64,000 nucleotides of DNA from Aerococcus urinaehominis (GTDB lineage: Bacteria; Bacillota; Bacilli; Lactobacillales; Aerococcaceae). Within the stretch, counting starts at the first letter, position 1. Every line of letters starts with the position of its first letter. The position numbers were made by a program, and so were the translations under genes. Below are positions 60,216 through 64,000 of this stretch, piece after piece. Location of the stretch: assembly GCF_001543245.1 (NCBI RefSeq), contig NZ_CP014163.1, positions 186,001 through 250,000 of the forward strand. Direction: 5' to 3'. The notes under the pieces were generated by a model that saw only the letters and a program-made list of their open reading frames with translations, made no database searches and was not told the DNA's origin.

Positions 60216-61603
60216 TTAAGTAGACGTTGATAAAAACTTGGACTATGTTTTTTCAAAATATGGTCTAAGGTCAGCATTTTTTCTCCTACAGAGATAATGA
60301 GGACATGGTCTTCAGCCACAAAATAATCATCACCTGTCGGGAAAATCATTTCTCCATCACGGATAATGGCCCCAATAACGACGCTATCTTTAATAGGGAG
60401 GTCCTTAATTGGCGCCCTAGTCACCTCATCTGAAGCTACTACGATAAACTCTAGGGCTTCAGTCTGGTCACTATTAAGGCGCGCATAGTTAACTAAATGA
60501 TTGCGATTATTGGTTGATAAGGTTCTAACGCGGCGGATTATAGAGTCAGATATCGTCAAACGCGGCGAAATCAAGGCGTCCAAATGGTCTAAATCTATTA
60601 ACTCTGTTAATTGAGGTTGGTTAATTTTAGTCACATTTTTCCTTACCCCTTCATGGTAGGCAAAAAGGGAGACCATTAGGTTTTCTTCATCGTTATCAGT
60701 TAAGGCAATCACCAAATCATGGTTGCCAATGCGGTGTTCTCGTAAAAAATCTTGGTCCGTGCCATCACCTAAAATTACCTCGACACTAGTAAAACGTGAA
60801 GCTAGGGCAATGGCTCGTTCTTCATTCTGCTCAATCACTTTGGTACGAATACCGCGTGCATGAAAAGCCGGTAGGAGATAGTTGGCTACGCGACTCCCTC
60901 CTACTACTAAGGCGCTTTTAAAGCGAAGTTCATTATTATGCCCAGCCAGCTTAGCAAACTGGTCTAGAGACCGGTCAGATGCAATCACATCTAGCTCATC
61001 TTCAGCCAAGACCACCGTATCCCCACGGGGAATGATGGTCTCATAAGCTCTGGTTAAAACACAGACAACCACATTAGGCACCTGTTGGCGAATTTGTTGC
61101 ATCGTCATACCGACAATTTCAGCGAAACTTGCCGCTTTAATACGGACCAGATGTATCTTTTTATGATTGAACATTTCAACATAATTGGCTGCCGGAAAAT
61201 CAACTACATTAGTAATGTGCTGGGCAGTCTCCCGGTCTTGATTAATTAGGGCATTAAGGCCAAAAGTTTTTTTCATAAAAGGCTCTTGCAAGGCATAATC
61301 TTCCTTACGTGCCCTAACAATACAATATTCTGCACCCAATATTTTAGCAATATTAGAAGAAATCAGATTAATTTCATCAGATTGGGTGACAGCGATGAAG
61401 ATCCGGCAGCGGTCAACATCGGCCTCCCTTTGAATATCTATTGAAGTCCCTGACCCCACTACCCCCTTGATATCCACTTCTTCTATTAATTGATCAATAA
61501 TCTCAGGTCGATTATCGATTAGGGTAATTTCATGTCCCTCATCATTGAGGTCTCGACTCAGCTCGCGGCCTAGCTCTCCCCCGCCCACAATTACGATTTC
61601 CAT
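60194..61603 (-). CDS. trkA: Trk potassium uptake regulator TrkA
   Basis: A 469-residue cytoplasmic protein with two RCK repeats. RCK1 starts IVIVGGGELGRELSRDLND (about 4-22), RCK2 starts ALVVGGSRVANYLLPAFH (about 227); each has a TrkA-N Rossmann fold (GxGxxG variants) followed by a TrkA-C-like part. It gates TrkH by nucleotide binding. ATG 61603 is behind AAAGGAGTTAGTC. It precedes trkH and probably the methyltransferase in the same operon. Confidence 0.92.
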   Translation of the reverse strand: MEIVIVGGGELGRELSRDLNDEGHEITLIDNRPEIIDQLIEEVDIKGVVGSGTSIDIQREADVDRCRIFIAVTQSDEINLISSNIAKILGAEYCIVRARKEDYALQEPFMKKTFGLNALINQDRETAQHITNVVDFPAANYVEMFNHKKIHLVRIKAASFAEIVGMTMQQIRQQVPNVVVCVLTRAYETIIPRGDTVVLAEDELDVIASDRSLDQFAKLAGHNNELRFKSALVVGGSRVANYLLPAFHARGIRTKVIEQNEERAIALASRFTSVEVILGDGTDQDFLREHRIGNHDLVIALTDNDEENLMVSLFAYHEGVRKNVTKINQPQLTELIDLDHLDALISPRLTISDSIIRRVRTLSTNNRNHLVNYARLNSDQTEALEFIVVASDEVTRAPIKDLPIKDSVVIGAIIRDGEMIFPTGDDYFVAEDHVLIISVGEKMLTLDHILKKHSPSFYQRLLNWGREQE

Positions 61604-61670
61604 GACTAACTCCTTTAACATAAATATTAAGCTGATTATACCAGTAAAGTGAACTAGAGATTAATTTAAA

Positions 61671-61699
61671 TCAAAAAAGCTGGGGCAAAAACCCAGCCT
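61671..61699 (-). terminator. Intrinsic terminator of ppaC
   Basis: GGCTGGG-TTTTTG-CCCCAGC followed by TTTTTT on the minus strand. Confidence 0.85.
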
Positions 61700-61743
61700 A
61701 TGATTAAGTCAGTTTAATTACAGTTTCCCTAACTAAATAATTT

Positions 61744-62685
61744 TTAGTCTTCAATTGCCTTGGTTAAAGGTGGCACTACTTGTTTTTTACGTGATACAAC
61801 TCCAGGCAAGTCAAGGGTCTGTTGGTCAATTTTAGTATTAAATGCTGCTTCAAAGCTAGCCTGTAGATTTTCATTACCAACATAAAGGCCAACCGAATCA
61901 TTCGTTAAGATGTTAGTTACAACTAATAAGAATGCATCATAAGAATGATCAATTGATTCTGACTGCATTACGGCAAGAATCTCATCTTTACGTTTTAAGA
62001 CATCTGCAACATCAACAACGTTAATCTGTCCTATCCGAATACTATAATCTCCCATTGGGAAAGATTTAGCATCGCCCTCGGCAATTTCCAGGGCAGATTT
62101 ATCATCCACATTGGCGCCGGCTTTTAAAAGGTCTAAACCAAAGGCTTGTAGGTCTATTTCAGCAATTTCAGCCAAGGCTTCAGCCGTTTTTTTGTCCTGG
62201 TCAGTTGTTGTTGGTGACTGGAATAAGAGGGTGTCAGAAACAATACCAGCAATCATTAAGCCAGCAATTTCCTTAGTTGGCTTAACTCCAGCAAATTTCA
62301 TCATTTGATAGATAACAGTTTGGGTACAGCCTACTGGTAGGGCAACATAAAGAATCGGATCAGCTGTTTCAAAGTTAGCAATCCGGTGGTGGTCAACTAC
62401 AGAATAAACGCTGACCTCTTTTATATCGCTGACTGACTGTTGGCTTTCATTATGGTCAACCAAGGCAACTAAATCTACTTCGTTGGCAGCAGTCTCAATC
62501 ACGCGAGGTGCTGGTTGATTAAAATAGTCTAGCGCAAACTGGGTTTCAGGATTAACAGGTCCTAAAGCAACTGGTTCAGGTTCTACCTCTTGATTACTTT
62601 GGCTGAGATAGTAACTATAGGAAATAGCTGAGGTAATGGCATCGGTATCAGGATTCTGATGGCCAAAAACTAAAATCTTTTGCAA
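61744..62685 (-). CDS. ppaC: Manganese-dependent inorganic pyrophosphatase (family II)
   Basis: 313 residues of the DHH family, splitting pyrophosphate with Mn2+. LVFGHQNPDTDAI (about 5-17), ALVDHNESQ, SVVDHHRIANF with the DHH signature, and the C-terminal SRKKQVVPPL phosphate-binding stretch are standard. I chose TTG 62685 (AGAGGAGCGATTCAT before), because it gives the usual MxKILVFGHQNPDTD start; no ATG fits. Single gene with its own terminator. Confidence 0.95.
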   Translation of the reverse strand: MQKILVFGHQNPDTDAITSAISYSYYLSQSNQEVEPEPVALGPVNPETQFALDYFNQPAPRVIETAANEVDLVALVDHNESQQSVSDIKEVSVYSVVDHHRIANFETADPILYVALPVGCTQTVIYQMMKFAGVKPTKEIAGLMIAGIVSDTLLFQSPTTTDQDKKTAEALAEIAEIDLQAFGLDLLKAGANVDDKSALEIAEGDAKSFPMGDYSIRIGQINVVDVADVLKRKDEILAVMQSESIDHSYDAFLLVVTNILTNDSVGLYVGNENLQASFEAAFNTKIDQQTLDLPGVVSRKKQVVPPLTKAIED

Positions 62686-62753
62686 AATGAATCGCTCCTC
62701 TATCACTTGATTAAGCTTATTTTAACACAAGTTAGACCCTAACAGTAGACCAA

Positions 62754-63599
62754 TTAAAATTCTTCATAGCTAGCTGGATTTTGAGCTGATAAGCGACCAA
62801 CTGGGCTATCATAGCTTTTAATTAAATCAAGGTCGTCTTGGTCAAGTTCAAAATCAAAAACTGCTAAGTTTTCAGCCAGACGCGCTGGATTAGATGATTT
62901 AGGAATGGGCATGGTCCCAGTTTGTACTTGCCAGCGCAGCACGACTTGACCAATCGACTTTTGATGCTTAGCAGCAATTGCTTGCAGTTCAGGTAATTCA
63001 AAAATAGAAACTTCAGCTTTTTCATTAGCCCGGCCTAAAGGTGTCCAAGACTGGGTAATAATTCCTTGAGATTGATCGTAAGCAATTTGTTGGTCTTGAT
63101 GAAAATAAGGATGGCGCTCAACCTGGTTAACAATCGGTTTTACACCAGTCTCTGCAACTAAGTGATCAATATATTCAGGTAAAAAATTTGAGGTCCCTAA
63201 TTCCTTAATATAGCCGCGTTTTTGGGCTTCAATCATAGCTTGCCAAGCTTCCAAATACAGTCCTTGTTTGGGATTAGGCCAGTGGATCAGATAGACATCG
63301 AAGTAATCAAGGCCAGCCCGTAAAAGGGATTCCTGAATGGTCGTTAGAGTATCGTTATAACGCTGGTAACGACCTGGTAACTTAGACGCCACAATCAAGT
63401 CATCCCGGTCAACACCAGCTTGGCGGATTGCCTGACCTACCGTACCCTCATTTTCATAATTATAAGCCGTATCAATATAGCGATAACCCAAATCAATTGC
63501 AGCAGTAATGGCTTCAATACCAGCTTGTCCCTTTAGTTTAAAAGTTCCTAAACCAATTTTTGGTAGCTGTAAACCGTCATAAGTTTGATAATATTCCAT
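62754..63599 (-). CDS. Aldo/keto reductase
   Basis: 281 residues, NADPH-dependent TIM-barrel reductase. The catalytic tetrad is in place: Asp/Tyr in YIDTAYNYENE (about 41-51), Lys in LIVASKLPG (about 73) and His in YLIHWPNP (about 107). IPKSSNPARLAENLAVFDF near the C-terminus contacts the coenzyme phosphate. It resembles the 2,5-diketo-gluconate/methylglyoxal-type reductases; the substrate is unknown. ATG follows AAAGGGAGGCGTAAATT. Single gene. Confidence 0.9.
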   Translation of the reverse strand: MEYYQTYDGLQLPKIGLGTFKLKGQAGIEAITAAIDLGYRYIDTAYNYENEGTVGQAIRQAGVDRDDLIVASKLPGRYQRYNDTLTTIQESLLRAGLDYFDVYLIHWPNPKQGLYLEAWQAMIEAQKRGYIKELGTSNFLPEYIDHLVAETGVKPIVNQVERHPYFHQDQQIAYDQSQGIITQSWTPLGRANEKAEVSIFELPELQAIAAKHQKSIGQVVLRWQVQTGTMPIPKSSNPARLAENLAVFDFELDQDDLDLIKSYDSPVGRLSAQNPASYEEF

Positions 63600-63671
63600 A
63601 ATTTACGCCTCCCTTTCTTATTTAGTATAGCAAAAATTAAAAAGGCTTCCTATTAATTAGTAAGCCTGGGA

Positions 63672-63703
63672 AGAAAAGAAACCAGCCCATTTAGACTGGT
63701 TCC
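63672..63703 (-). terminator. Intrinsic terminator of the ABC permease gene
   Basis: GAACCAG-loop-CTGGTTTC followed by TTTTC on the minus strand. Confidence 0.7.
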
Positions 63704-63713
63704 ATTATTTATT

Positions 63714-64000
63714 CTATTGACGACGAACATATACCTTACCGTTAGCTTTAGGAGCTTTGCCTTTACTAGTAACAAAACTAACCACCAAAATAGTTAATAG
63801 ATAAGGGAATATTTTAAGTACCACGCTAGGTAATTGATTGATCACAGGAATGTAGGCGCCAATAACAGCGAGTGACTGGGCAAAGCCGAAGAAAATAGCT
63901 GCACCAGCTGCACCTAAAGGATGCCAAGCACCTAAAACCATGGCTGCCATAGCCATAAAGCCTTGACCAGCAACCGTTGTGGCTGAAAAGTCATTGGTAA
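63714..64000 (-). CDS. ABC permease, nucleoside/simple sugar type (5' part outside window)
   Basis: The last 95 codons of a membrane protein that continues beyond the window. GQGFMAMAAMVLGAWHPLGAAGAAIFFG and AVIGAYIPVINQLPSVVLKIFPYLLTI (quoted in part) are the C-terminal helices of the BPL/RbsC-like permeases of BmpA-type nucleoside ABC importers, ending in a basic KVYVRRQ tail. The true protein starts beyond position 64000. Salvage genes in the window (hpt, nucleoside hydrolase, codA) fit a nucleoside role. Confidence 0.7.
   Translation of the reverse strand, partial: TNDFSATTVAGQGFMAMAAMVLGAWHPLGAAGAAIFFGFAQSLAVIGAYIPVINQLPSVVLKIFPYLLTILVVSFVTSKGKAPKANGKVYVRRQ

Noticed and set aside
1-64000. 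Frequent GACCAG/CTGGTC words in many genes
   Set aside because: Most occur as Asp-Gln codon pairs (GAC CAG) in coding frames, so codon context explains them better than a recognition sequence.
1-64000. CRISPR arrays, prophage, insertion sequences, tRNA and rRNA
   Set aside because: I saw no regular direct repeats, integrase or transposase genes, or RNA gene cores on either strand.

Overview
The window looks like chromosome from a low-GC Gram-positive bacterium of the order Lactobacillales, most plausibly an Aerococcus-like member of the Aerococcaceae. The basis is strong AGGAGG ribosome sites, frequent TTG/GTG starts, lipoproteins with LxxC lipoboxes, an ECF vitamin uptake component, BioY, an OatA-type acetyltransferase, a Mn-dependent family II pyrophosphatase and Trk potassium uptake. 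The genus is inference. I see no rRNA or tRNA gene, no CRISPR array, no prophage and no insertion sequence.

Layout. 1-6.3 kb: end-truncated ECF S component, Na+/alanine symporter, esterase, bioY with a BirA-like operator, a frameshifted ATP-grasp gene, hpt, and a LURP-one-like protein. 6.5-12.8 kb: OatA-like acetyltransferase with a frameshifted FAD protein upstream, two paralogous GntR regulators (one cut by an in-frame stop), and an ornithine cyclodeaminase-family enzyme. 12.9-18.9 kb: a metal block, namely a manganese-type ABC operon behind DtxR/MntR-like palindromes and a P1B-4 ATPase behind PerR/Fur-like boxes. 18.9-32.3 kb: lipase, a paired membrane system (DUF5058-like), an orphan membrane-anchored protein, sstT, a MarR-ABC-ABC exporter, a DUF4767-type lipoprotein, a UDG-family protein and an MFS transporter. 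32.4-42.1 kb: aromatic pathway operon (DAHP synthase, aroB, aroE, tkt), then a frameshifted isocitrate dehydrogenase-like gene, a CitMHS transporter and glutamate dehydrogenase. 42.4-52.5 kb: flavin oxidoreductase, a MoxR/VWA four-gene cluster, nucleoside hydrolase, and a Fur-type siderophore ABC operon. 52.5-64 kb: cytosine deaminase-like enzyme, FUSC-like membrane protein, the rpiA-orphan-double PII-lplA operon, methyltransferase, trkH, trkA, ppaC, aldo/keto reductase, and the end of a nucleoside/sugar ABC permease.

The best candidate for something undescribed is the leader of the aromatic operon (37,839-38,121, minus strand). A 21-codon leader peptide contains eight Phe/Tyr codons almost in a row. 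It is followed by competing RNA pairings and a strong intrinsic terminator just before the DAHP synthase ribosome site. This has the layout of classical ribosome-mediated attenuation, in a group of bacteria that mostly uses T-boxes. A second mini-ORF with a similar core (DFDFDFSSWT against YFYFYFSSFT) sits between aroE and tkt, over another stem-loop. Transketolase in this operon makes sense because it supplies erythrose 4-phosphate to DAHP synthase.

Four genes look broken: three by the apparent loss of one base, each explicable within a short run of one base, and one by an in-frame stop. Either the strain is decaying these functions or the assembly carries small indels; raw reads would decide.
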